From assembly GCA_011800805.1 (NCBI GenBank), contig MPNW01000182.1:115133-157518 (forward strand): a stretch of 42,386 nt of DNA. Direction: 5' to 3'. The notes under the pieces are model-generated. The model searched no databases. It was not told the DNA's origin and worked only from the letters and a program-made list of their open reading frames with translations. The position numbers were made by a program, and so were the translations under genes. Below, piece by piece: positions 22,946-33,520 of this stretch. Numbering within the stretch: position 1 is the first letter of the stretch; each line of letters starts with the position of its first letter. The stretch is from Hirudo medicinalis. Lineage: Eukaryota; Annelida; Clitellata; Hirudinida; Hirudinidae.

Positions 22946-23171
22946 CATTGTTTACTTCTTGTAAATGGAAGACGGTTGACTTCCAAAAAGAATTTGAAAT
23001 TTCTTTTTGTTCTGTTAATCCACCATAGAATAGAAATTGTTGAGAGACAATTTTCGTATCTATGCTACTTTAAAAGGCACATAAATCTTGTCTTGTTAAG
23101 TATTTGTTCCCTTGACGTTGGGCGTCCAAGCATCTTGCATCACTTTGTTGATAAAGCATCTTCACAGGAAC

Positions 23172-23345
23172 ATTTATAATGTATCAATGCATCTCGTCGT
23201 CACCGATGCATTTATGGTGCATTAATTCATCTTGTCGTCACCGATGCATTTATGGTGCATTAATTCATCTTGTCTTCACCGATGCATTTATAGTGCATTA
23301 ATTCATCTTGTCTTCACCGATACATTTATAGTGCATCAATTCAAC
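23172..23345. repeat. 38-bp minisatellite, about four copies
   Basis: A 38-base unit containing CACCGATGCATTTATGGTGC occurs about four times with few changes (CGTC/CTTC, ATGG/ATAG). Confidence 0.85.
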
Positions 23346-23566
23346 ACCCTCACAGCTGTGATTCATCTGAGTTGATAAAGCAAACCCTGCAACCGACATC
23401 CGGGCTTTTGACTTCTCCTTCTCCTTTCTTTCCATCCTTCCATTTCGTGTCATTGGATTCTTGTCACGTCGTCGGGAAGTTCAGGAATTAAGGAGTGGAT
23501 TGATATTATTAATGACACAGCTGCTTGTGTTGTGGTATTATTAATATCAATAATATTATCATCATC

Positions 23567-23602
<36 letters not shown>

Positions 23603-24363
23603 GTCGTCGTCGTCGTTGTTGTTGTTGTTGATGTTGATGTTGTTGATGGTGATGATGTGTTGTTGTTCGCTGATCAGTGAAATAACTGTAACACTGAATA
23701 AGCTTCAATAAAATTTTTAATCGTGAATTAAGGAGGAATAAAATTCAAAATTGTGAATGAATTGCAACTTAAATGACGATTAATTCGTGATTATTTCAAA
23801 TAAAATGATATTGCACAAAAATAAGTAAAAATCGGAAAATATTTTTCCAGAGGAGCTGAAACTCAACACCAAGTCAATCGTGAATTCCGGTGTCACAGAA
23901 TGTCGTGATATTATTTAGATTTGTTATTTAATTCAAGAAAAATGACATTTGAAGAAGTCACATTCATGAGTCTGACTTTGGTCGAATGTCAAAATGTAAG
24001 AACGAAATATTTTACCGGGTTTGGAGATTTAAATAATATTCGCGCATTGCATATTTCAAAACATATTGTTGTTCCTGCAACTCAAGAATAAACTTCACGT
24101 GTTAATACGAATATATTAACAATTATTATTTACAAAATTGAAATCCACAAGATCATAACTAGCCACATCGGCACGTGCACTGAGAATCCTCAATGATTTT
24201 GTTGAGAGGAACATCGGTAAATATTCTTTCTCAGTTTAAGGCTCATAATTTTTAGGTCTTCTTTCGCCACAAATCCCTGACTTATCGAGGGATTCCTCTT
24301 CGGATTGCGTCCAACTCGTACATTCATATCCTCAAGATAAGCTCTAATCTCGACTGCTTTCGT

Positions 24364-24675
24364 TTGTCAATTGTGCTGTTTTGTGTGTGTGCTGTTTTGT
24401 ATGTGTGCTGTTTTGTATGTGTATTGTTTTGTGTGCATGTTGCTACTTATGTGTTTGTTTTGTATGTGTATTGTTTTGTGTGCGTGTTGCTTCTTATGTG
24501 TTTGTCTTGTATGTGTACTGTTATGTTGTTGTTGTTAATTATTGTTGTTATGTTGTTGTTGTTAATTATTGTTGTTATGTTGTTATTGTTAATTATTGTT
24601 GTTATGTTGTTGTTGTTAATTATTGTTGTTATGTTGTTGTTGTTAATTATTGTTGTTATGTTGTTGTTGTTGTAT
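24364..24675. repeat. GTGTGCTGTTTT repeats, then 27-bp minisatellite
   Basis: 24364-24520 has imperfect TGTGTGCTGTTTTGTATG repeats. 24523-24675 has about five copies of a 27-base unit built from ATGTTGTTGTTGTTAATT plus ATTGTTGTT. The unit length is a multiple of three, so long frames stay open without being genes. Confidence 0.85.
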
Positions 24676-24887
24676 CAAATGGGAATGTTGTTGCGTCCAA
24701 ATTTGTTTCCATTGAGTGATTTGTTGCGATGAAAATGTACGAATTATGATTCATCCAGTGAATGTCCACACACGTGTTCTTCGAAGATTTCAAAAGGAAT
24801 TGGAAGTTTTCGTTCATTCCTCATTTTACATTGGATTTCATTTCAACGACCAACAAAACAAATAAGTAGAAATATGTTTTAGCTGAA

Positions 24888-25155
24888 TTAAGCTACATAC
24901 ATGCAAACATATTAAGCTACATACATGCAAATATATTAAGCTACATATATGCAAACATATTAAGCTACATATATGCAAACATATTAAGCTACATATATGC
25001 AAACATATTAAGCTACATATATGCAAACATATTAAGCTACATACATGCAAACATATTAAGCTACATACATGCAAACATATTAAGCTACATATATGCAAAC
25101 ATATTAAGCTACATACATGCAAATATATTAAGCTACATATATGCAAATATATTTT
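24888..25155. repeat. 24-bp satellite, about eleven copies
   Basis: The unit AAGCTACATACATGCAAACA plus TATT repeats about eleven times, with only C/T changes at CATACAT/CATATAT and A/C-type changes at CAAACAT/CAAATAT. On the minus strand it encodes an 8-residue period (LICLHICS/LICLHVCS) in a 102-codon frame. Confidence 0.9.
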
Positions 25156-25864
25156 CTAAAAAGTATGATAAATGCATATATTTAAACTAAATATATTAGT
25201 TAAAATAGATATTCAAATTATTATATAATTTATATTTTACTTTTTTTAATATTATTTATTCAAATTGAACGTGGTAAATCAATGTATTTCAATTGAATAT
25301 ATATGAACAATACTGATATATTAATATATTATATTAATTACTTATTATTAATTATTAATATATTATTGCAATTAATAAGTTAAACAAAAGAGAAGGAAAG
25401 TTGCCGAGTGTCGAATTGTGTTCAGATGTGGTGGTGAAATATGCGAGCAGGATTAGAAGATGTCGGTGGATCGTGTTCGCATTCGAACGAGAAACACGGC
25501 TCCGTGTAACGAAAGCTCTCATGTTCACTGATCAACTTACATTTCGACCACGACGAGCAGCAAGTGCAACACGCGAATGAAGTGAATAAAATGCGAATAA
25601 AACACAAACTCATCGCCAACTTCCGAAAGGCACGCAAACTATTCCACATTTTTCATCAGGAAATAAATTGTGTCAAGAATCTTCTGCGGGTCTTTTTTCA
25701 GCTTTTCGTAGCGAAAATACAACCAACCAAATACAACCAAATACAACCAAATACAACCAAATACAACGCCGTTTCTGGGCCATCATTTAGTCATGTCATT
25801 AATCTCGCTTAACATTATCTTAAAATTGTTGTTATTGTTGTTATTGTTGTTATTGTTATTATTA

Positions 25865-25896
<32 letters not shown>

Positions 25897-26620
25897 GTTA
25901 TTATTGTTATTATTACTACTATTACTTCAAAGTCAAACTCGGCTGTATTATAGCGGATAAAATGATTGCCAAGTCTCATCCAGAGACCTCAGACAATAAA
26001 AAAAAAAGCATGTAACAATAACAAATCGAAATGAATGAATTGTCTTAATTACTCTTTATTATTAATATTATTATTATCATTAAACGATTAATTATAATTA
26101 ACTTCGATCTTTAACTCGTTAATTCCTTCCAACTATGCCATCATGATGGCTCAATGAACACCTGATCACCTCAGGCCTCCTCAATCATAAAAAGTACCTT
26201 AAAAATAAATGATAACCTTCCTTCGTAGGCTTCCCTATCAACGTCCCTCATCAGGTCACAGCAACCATGAAGTCCTTACTTGAAGTAATTTGAAGTAGTT
26301 TGTTCTCTTCCGTTAAACCCATAAAACCAATATTTATTTTTGGCTAAGCACGTGGAACTTAGTAAATAAGCTCATCCAATCTTTAAGTTTTCCATCTGAA
26401 AATTTACTGCTGTGGTGTGGATTTTGGAGAACTCGGAACAAAACCCTGCAATACTCTTGGAAGCTTTTTCGAATTCAAGTCACACAGGATTTTATTTAAA
26501 AGTGAAATAAATAAATTAATTCATTGATTGATAAAGGTTTGTTGATGAGGAATCATCAGACGTAAGGATTATGAGATGCTTATTTTTAAAAGTGAAAAAT
26601 GTTGAATTTCAAGGTCTTTC
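25156..26620. other. intergenic, weak exon candidates at 25.4-25.8 kb
   Basis: The segment 25420-25690 is less AT-rich than its surroundings. On the plus strand, a CGAGCAG acceptor at 25561 opens QVQHANEVNKMRIKHKLIAN in phase 0 and could be a terminal DNAI4-like exon. On the minus strand, an ATG at 25649 opens a signal-peptide-like MSLCFIRILFTSFACCT with a good donor AAAT|GTAAGT near 25542. Neither is proven and they exclude each other. Also present: (ATACAACCAA)n at 25727-25768 and (TTA/TTG)n at 25828-25920. Confidence 0.3.
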
Positions 26621-27860
26621 AGTGAATTTTAATAATTAATTTTAATAATTAATTTCAAAAATTAATTTCAATAATTAATTTTAATAATTAATTTCAATAA
26701 TTAATTTTAATAATTAATTTCAATAATTAATTTTAANNNNNNNNNNNNNNNNNNNNNNNNNNNNNNNNNNNNNNNNNNNNNNNNNNNNNNNNNNNNNNNN
26801 NNNNNNNNNNNNNNNNNNNNNNNNNNNNNNNNNNNNNNNNNNNNNNNNNNNNNNNNNNNNNNNNNNNNNNNNNNNNNNNNNNNNNNNNNNNNNNNNNNNN
26901 NNNNNNNNNNNNNNNNNNNNNNNNNNNNNNNNNNNNNNNNNNNNNNNNNNNNNNNNNNNNNNNNNNNNNNNNNNNNNNNNNNNNNNNNNNNNNNNNNNNN
27001 NNNNNNNNNNNNNNNNNNNNNNNNNNNNNNNNNNNNNNNNNNNNNNNNNNNNNNNNNNNNNNNNNNNNNNNNNNNNNNNNNNNNNNNNNNNNNNNNNNNN
27101 NNNNNNNNNNNNNNNNNNNNNNNNNNNNNNNNNNNNNNNNNNNNNNNNNNNNNNNNNNNNNNNNNNNNNNNNNNNNNNNNNNNNNNNNNNNNNNNNNNNN
27201 NNNNNNNNNNNNNNNNNNNNNNNNNNNNNNNNNNNNNNNNNNNNNNNNNNNNNNNNNNNNNNNNNNNNNNNNNNNNNNNNNNNNNNNNNNNNNNNNNNNN
27301 NNNNNNNNNNNNNNNNNNNNNNNNNNNNNNNNNNNNNNNNNNNNNNNNNNNNNNNNNNNNNNNNNNNNNNNNNNNNNNNNNNNNNNNNNNNNNNNNNNNN
27401 NNNNNNNNNNNNNNNNNNNNNNNNNNNNNNNNNNNNNNNNNNNNNNNNNNNNNNNNNNNNNNNNNNNNNNNNNNNNNNNNNNNNNNNNNNNNNNNNNNNN
27501 NNNNNNNNNNNNNNNNNNNNNNNNNNNNNNNNNNNNNNNNNNNNNNNNNNNNNNNNNNNNNNNNNNNNNNNNNNNNNNNNNNNNNNNNNNNNNNNNNNNN
27601 NNNNNNNNNNNNNNNNNNNNNNNNNNNNNNNNNNNNNNNNNNNNNNNNNNNTTTTAATAATTAATTTCAATAATTAATTTCAATAATTAATTTCAATAAT
27701 TAATTTCAATAATTAATTTCAATAATTAATTTCAATAATTAATTTCAATAATTAATTTTAATAATTAATTTTAATAATTAATTTTAATAATTAATTTCAA
27801 TTATTAATTTTAACAATTAATTTCATTTATTAATTTTAACAATTAATTCCAATAATTAAT
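26621..27860. repeat. 14-bp satellite interrupted by a 915-base N gap
   Basis: The unit AATAATTAATTTCA (C/T variable near its end) runs from about 26621 to the gap at 26737 and resumes at 27652-27860 in the same orientation. Both gap edges are inside the array, so the unsequenced part is probably more of the same satellite. Confidence 0.92.
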
Positions 27861-29047
27861 GAAATTAAAGAATGAAACACACGTGAAAATTGTAGGTTGA
27901 AATTTTTCAATGCCAATAAAAGTATTAAAAATATTTTCATGAGATTCCGTTGTTGTGAATTCATGAGAGGATTGTTGCATCTTTTTCTTTTCACGCACAA
28001 CATTCAAATTTGCAACACATTAATGTCTAAATTAGCGAGTGATTTCTTTTCAAACTGGTAACTTAATAAATATTATTTAATATGTTTTTCATAACAAATT
28101 TCGAAGAATGGAAAACCATTAAAGAATTAATATGTTTATAATACAACATAAGGGATCCACTCAATTCAAAGGTGATCGATGTAATGAGTTATGCTTATGC
28201 AACGATTAACTAAATAGATTTAAAGAGATTTAAAAAATATGTTTCAAGATAGAATTTAGAAATTCAATCAGGAGCTTTGAAATGTCCAATTAATCAGATT
28301 AACTACGAATTCGAAAATTTCTATCAATAGGTGATTTAATCATTTCCATTCAGCTCACCAGGTGTTATTATTAGTATTATTACCAGGTACAATTATTAAT
28401 ATTATTACCAGGTCTTATTAATCGTGGAATAAACGATTTTTAAATTTTCCATATCCGAGGAAGTTCCTCAAATAAAAATGTGCAAGTTATAAAATTAGGC
28501 CGTGAAATGAACTTCAATTGAAAATAAAAATCACTTTTCGGAGGAGTTGATGGAGTTAATAATTAACGAATATAAATATTATAAAATAATAACTGTATAA
28601 CAGTGTTTCCTGCGAGGACTGGTTTAGCAGAATAAAATCTCATTCCCAGCTATGTTTGCTTCTCCGTTAAATCAATAAAATCAAATTACAATCCAAAGCC
28701 ACATTATTTTTGTGCAGACAGGCAGTCCTAGAAAGGGAGGATGTACTCGATATTCGTGTGATTATGCTTCATTTAATACTGGCAAATTCAGCTGCGCTTG
28801 TATCGATGATGTCCACGCAGCTGAATGTCAGATGAGCACATCTCTCCGGTCCGTTTCATCTCGTTCGTTCCTTGCTGGTTCGCCTTTCGAATGAAGCGTG
28901 CATCTGTTTCATCATCGTCAGTTTATCCTCGAGATCTCGTTTGCTACAATTTAGTGCCACAATGAAACTAAGATCGGTTCGTTGTAACGGACAACAATCG
29001 ACATTCCACGGTGATGCTTAGTTGCAAGAAACTGACAAAAATTTTCC
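27861..29047. other. intergenic / 5' flank of the Ig gene
   Basis: AT-rich, with a short repeat ATTATTACCAGGT at 28378-28415. A frame at 28712-28894 (+) has no recognised features. No promoter motif is clear. Confidence 0.35.
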
Positions 29048-32000
29048 ATGGAGACTTCACGTGGAATGCTGACGACCGGTTTCGTTGTTTTTACCAGTTT
29101 GGCAGGTTTGCTCTAATTTTTATTCAAAATATTTTCCATAAAAAAGAGAACTGACAATGATTTGGAACTGATTTTGAAAACCTGTTTTAGCTGTCGTCCA
29201 GGGCCACTCAATGACCATTCACGTTGAACCCACAATTCTTCTGGAAGGCGGAAACATAGAAGCGAGATGCGATGTTTCGAATCTCAAGGGCGGAAGTCTC
29301 TTCATCGTGTGGTTCAGAAGGGGACCGATTGGAAAGGAAGTGGAAATTGGCACAAGTGGCCACGTGAACAAGGTATTCAGCAGGACGGGCAGGTATACAG
29401 CCAATCACAAATACTACGACAATTCTACGGCACAATACTTTCTCAGCATTCGAGGTTTCAAAGTTGATGCTGTCGTCAATTATAGATGTCCTTAGAGAAT
29501 CAATAATGAAAATATGCATTTCGAAACAATTATTCAGTATTATAATAATAATAATTATTATCATTATTATTATTATATTATAGTATTATATATAAATCTT
29601 GTCTGTTATTTGATTGTCTGAAATACATATAAATTATATTTGTATAACATTGAATTGCATAAAATGTCCTCTCTGGACAACCGCTTGTCCACATATTTGA
29701 CATTCCCCTTAAAGATCAAAAGTTGCCCCATGACTGGAAAATGGTATTAGTCACTCCTATGCATAAGAAAAATCTACCACAAACTCCCCTGCAAACTACA
29801 GGCCTATCTCAATCACATCAACCTGTTGCCGTGCAATGGAGCGGATTATTAACAAATCGCTTATGCATCACCTAATACAACATAAATTAATAAACAGGAA
29901 TCAACACGGATTTGTGAGTGGCAGATCCACTGNGCTTATGCATCACCTAATACAACATAAATTAATAAACAGGAATCAACACGGATTTGTGAGTGGCAGA
30001 TCCACTGTAACAAATCTACTTGAATGCACGCAACAATGGTCAGAAGCACTCCAGTCCAGATATTCTGTGGACATCAAATACCTAGACTTTAAAAAGGCAT
30101 TTGACTCCATAGCGCACAACAAGCTTTTAACCATATTACTTTCTTACGGCATCCATGACAACATTATGCATCCATGACAACATTGTGGCATCCATGACAA
30201 CATTGTAGGGTGGCTCGCCAACTTTCTATCACAGAGGAAATAGCGCGTTAATATGAGGTGGAATTTTATCAAATTTCGCTCCTGTATCCAGCGGAGTCCC
30301 CAAGGCAGTGTTCTTGGCCCCACACTCTTTTCATTGTACATTAATGATCTTCCTAACATATTCAACGATAGTGGTATCGTTTGCAAACTATTTGCTGATG
30401 ATGTCAAGCTCTAGTGCTTCCCAAATGTTTGTTTGCAGATGCCAAAACTTCGGATTCTGGTGAAATAGGATGCAGGATTCCAAACAGTTTTGAAATTTTT
30501 AAAGTGGTTTCCGTGATAAGTAAGTTTTAAACATATTATTCTAAACTTTCACTAGAATCTTCTGATTTGCTCTAAAATTAAACAAAAATCATTTTATGAA
30601 ATAATTCTGGATACATTTGTAAAAGATCTGATTCCAACAAATACTTATCTTAGGACGTGATATTGCATCCATTAAATTATCATTTGCAAATAACATTTAT
30701 CAACCTCATTAACAGCACCAGTGTCCAATATGCAGTTGTTGTCCAAAGATGATGAAAATGCCTACTTGTACGCCAACGGGGATGAGGTGACCTTCAATGA
30801 AGCACAGGTCATCAATGTCACATGTAAGATCAACTCCAGTTTTCCTCAGCCAAACATATCCATCTCGAGTGGATCGCAAGATATTTCACACCTTTTCCAC
30901 CTGTATCATCGTCTTGTTGCTGTCCAATCAACGAGGTGGACTCCATCTTTCCATTACGAATCGATGGCTACTCCCGGGAGTGGAGAGCTGATGATCAGGT
31001 ATGGAATGAATCAGCAGAACCTCACCTGCTCAGCCTTGCACCATGGAAATCTCCTTCCTCCTGTGGAGATCAGCATTCTCATTAAACTCGACAAGTGTAG
31101 GTTGATTGTCGAATGTAATTAATTAATTAATTAATTAATAACAGAAAATAATAATAGTAAATTAATTGTAAACAATTTAACAATAGAATCAAAATAAAAT
31201 AAAATAAAATAATTCATGGATTGCAGATAAATATTATTAACAATATAACAAATAATATTGACGTTGTTGTCAATATTATTAATATTATTAATGATAACCA
31301 TTTAAAGTAAAAGAATGAAGCTAAAATATTTCAGATCTTCCAAAATTTGAGTGTCCTGTCAAAACTGAGGCCAGAAAATACCAGGAGAACTTCAAATTGG
31401 TTTGTTTGATTCACGCCAATCCTGGAGTTGAAGATGCGTTTGTAAGGTGGAAAAAGTTTGTGGCTTTCACTGAAACTCTCCTTCCAAACTCCAGCACTGG
31501 AAATTACCGCCTCGAGTGGAATATGGCACCAATGACACGGTGCGTTTGGGTGAACGGTTTGGAGAAACCTTAAAAAATCAATCCCTTTTCCATGCAGTGT
31601 CCTCTGAGATTTGAACGCAATACCTTCAAGCCCGAAAGAAGAATGCACTTTATTAGCATGAAAAATGTAGTTGGATGGTCACAAACCATGTTTCCATATT
31701 TAAACAATCCCATCTATTAATTATCGTGTCATACTTGGATCCAAATCAATCCAGGATGAAAAGTGAAATAAAGTACAAATGTGATTTTATAACGAATTAA
31801 TTGCAAACTATTGTAAACAATTAGAGGTAAAACTCATTTCTAAGTACACTCATTTATAACTAAAATTGTTTGTAAGTAAAATTATTTGTAAGTAAAATTA
31901 TTTTAAGTAAAATTATTTGTAAGTAAACTTATTCGGCAGCAAGTATGTTTCGAATGCAATCATAAATTGAAAGTTCAAATGAGGAGGAGGATTGACGAAG

Positions 32001-33482
32001 GTTGAGCATTCGATTGAAATTGACGAGATTCAAGTGCTCTTCCGTGAAGATCCAGTGATGATGAGTTTGATGACATCATGGAGAGGTTACTGGCGGACTG
32101 CGAATATTCGGTTGTACGTCGTTGTAGTTGTTAAATAATATTTTTAATAATTATTATTTTTGATGACGTAGTGATGATGATGATGATGATGATAAAAAGT
32201 ATTTTTAAGTTCTTTTAAAACAGTCCATTGTTCCTATTAACAGACACAATCATAAGTGGATGCAGGAAGCTAAGCTAGTCTCGATTCGTGCAAGTGATGC
32301 GAATGAGATAGCGATAATAATGCTGGTTGATGACGATGACGATGATGTGGTGATGTGATGATGACGATGACGATGATGTGGTGATGTGATGATGATGATG
32401 ACGATGATGTGGTGATGATGAGGATGATGATGACGATGATGTGGTGATGTGATGATGATGATGACGATGATGTGGTGATGTGATGATGATGATGACGATG
32501 ATGTGGTGATGATGAGGATGATGATGTGGTGATGATGATGATGACGGTGATTGATGCAATCGAGTCAGACTACAAATGCAGGTGGAATTAGTATTTGCTT
32601 CATAATTTACCTCAATTGCCTCAGCTTTAAATATTCTTAAAATATAATATATTGATTAATATTAACACATAAATAATAACGTATAAATATTGTTTTCTGA
32701 ATGCTTTGTATTAGGATTTGTATTAGGATTTGTATAGGCAGGAGTGGAAGATGAAACCTCAGGAAATTCTAGTTGATTCATGAAGACACGATAAAACAAA
32801 TCATTAGTTTTGTTGTAATTTGTCAATTAACTATTAATTAATTTGTTTAATACATCCTCAATAGTTAATTGATATATCATTACATCAATTGATATATCAT
32901 TACATCAATTACATTTGCGACGATTATTCCATAAGTATTAAGAATTTAACATTTAATCAGAGGTCGATTTACAAGTTGTAAATTATTGTTGGCCAGTAAT
33001 AGCTATATAATGTAGTGTAGTATTACCAATAATTATTATTACATTAATGAATTGGTTTTAATTAAATAGACCGCCAATGGCAAATATTACAATTACTGTT
33101 TTATCCCTTCATTTCATTCCTTGAATTCCGTCGACCTGCCAACCAAGCAGGGTTCACGAACGAGGTTGGAGCTTCTGATTGGTCGTATGTTCCCTCAGAC
33201 CTTCAGAACCTACCAAGTGGTGGCCAGCAATGCTTTCGGCAAAACAACGCACGAAGTCGTTGTCAAGGAGACCGGTAAATTGCTGCCATAGAATTTTTAT
33301 TGATTTTCCATTCGGGGAAAACCATAAATTTTTAAGAAAATTGCTTGAGTAATTTATTTACATAAAATATTTTCCAACTTCGAATAATTCATTTGTCTCC
33401 ATGACAACAGCAGGAACCTCATACAACAGCGAAGGGCAGAGGCTTAGATCATTATCATCGACTTCTTCATTCCTCCTTCTCG

Positions 33483-33513
<31 letters not shown>

Positions 33514-33520
33514 GAATTAA
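29048..33520 (+). CDS. immunoglobulin-superfamily protein, signal peptide and GPI-type tail
   Basis: Proposed exons: 29048-29105, 29191-29487, 30716-31096, 31335-31549, 33151-33274, 33414-33520. Exon 1 encodes a signal peptide (METSRGMLTTGFVVFTSLA, cleavage likely after VVQG). Ig1 has IEARCDVSNL, FIVWFRR and VVNYRC. Ig2 has VINVTCKINSSFPQPNISI and NLTCSALHHG. Ig3 has FKLVCLIHANP and FVRWKKF (exon 4), then RLELLIGRMF and TYQVVASNAFGKTTHEVVVK (exon 5). The last exon ends LRSLSSTSSFLLLV plus nine Ile, Met, Asn, stop: a hydrophobic end with no cytoplasmic tail, typical of GPI-anchor signals. This layout resembles lachesin/IgLON-type neural adhesion proteins (inference). The exon 2 donor (AGAT|GTCC) is poor, exon 4's end is uncertain, and a further small exon near 31990-32110 is possible. 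An AATAAA lies at 33608. Confidence 0.75.
29859..30007. repeat. 74-bp perfect duplication around a single N
   Basis: The 74 bases at 29859-29932 are repeated exactly at 29934-30007 with one N between them, inside the LINE RT frame. The RT protein has this segment once in normal copies, so this is most likely an unmerged contig overlap. Confidence 0.9.
30150..30208. repeat. 20-bp triplication inside the LINE fragment
   Basis: GCATCCATGACAACATTGTG occurs three times in tandem (first copy with ATTATG), interrupting the RT frame at the HDNIVGWL motif. Confidence 0.85.
31855..31930. repeat. 16-bp AAGTAAAATTATTTGT repeat
   Basis: About four imperfect copies in the long intron between Ig exons 4 and 5. 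Confidence 0.7.
32326..32550. repeat. GATGATGTGGTGATGTGATG compound repeat
   Basis: GAT/GAC trinucleotides punctuated by GTGGTGATGTG at regular spacing in the intron between Ig exons 4 and 5. Long Ser/His frames here come from the repeat. Confidence 0.85.

Larger units (their letters stand above)
22301..24340. other. repeat-rich region right of DNAI4-like exons
   Basis: Includes (TTA)n at 22365-22400, (CGT/CAT)n around 22466-22507 with a single N at 22466, a CATCGT/CATCCT array at 22826-22945, a 38-bp repeat, and (CAT)n(CGT)n(TGT)n at 23560-23640. Long His-rich and Ile-Val frames here are by-products of the repeats. A frame after TTTTCCAG at 23850 is out of phase with the previous exon. No exon is supported. 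Confidence 0.5.
29690..30415 (+). mobile_element. LINE reverse transcriptase fragment in the Ig gene intron
   Basis: Translated pieces give the RT core in order: SITSTCCRAMERIINKSL, NQHGFVSGRSTVTNLLE, YLDFKKAFDSIAHNKLL, QGSVLGPTLFSLYINDLP and VCKLFADDVKL, with the catalytic ADD. Several frameshifts and a stop right after FADDVKL show it is dead. Endonuclease and C-terminal parts are missing. It lies in the intron between Ig exons 2 and 3, in the gene's own orientation. A jockey/CR1-type LINE is likely; the exact clade is not known. Confidence 0.85.

Noticed and set aside
22820..23179. His/Arg-rich 119-codon frame
   Set aside because: It is a translation of the CATCGT/CATCCT microsatellite.
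24364..24732. Cys/Val and Leu/Ile-rich frames of 112-122 codons
   Set aside because: Both are repeat translations; the 27-base unit keeps all frames open.
24888..25155. CRISPR-like array
   Set aside because: Repeats are contiguous with no spacers, in a eukaryotic setting.
26720..27670. 316-codon minus-strand frame across the N gap
   Set aside because: It consists almost wholly of unknown bases flanked by satellite.
29208..29564. 118-codon minus-strand frame
   Set aside because: It is antisense to the Ig1 exon, which has clear domain motifs and splice context.
32275..32559. Ser/His-rich minus-strand frame
   Set aside because: It is a translation of the GATGATGTG repeat.
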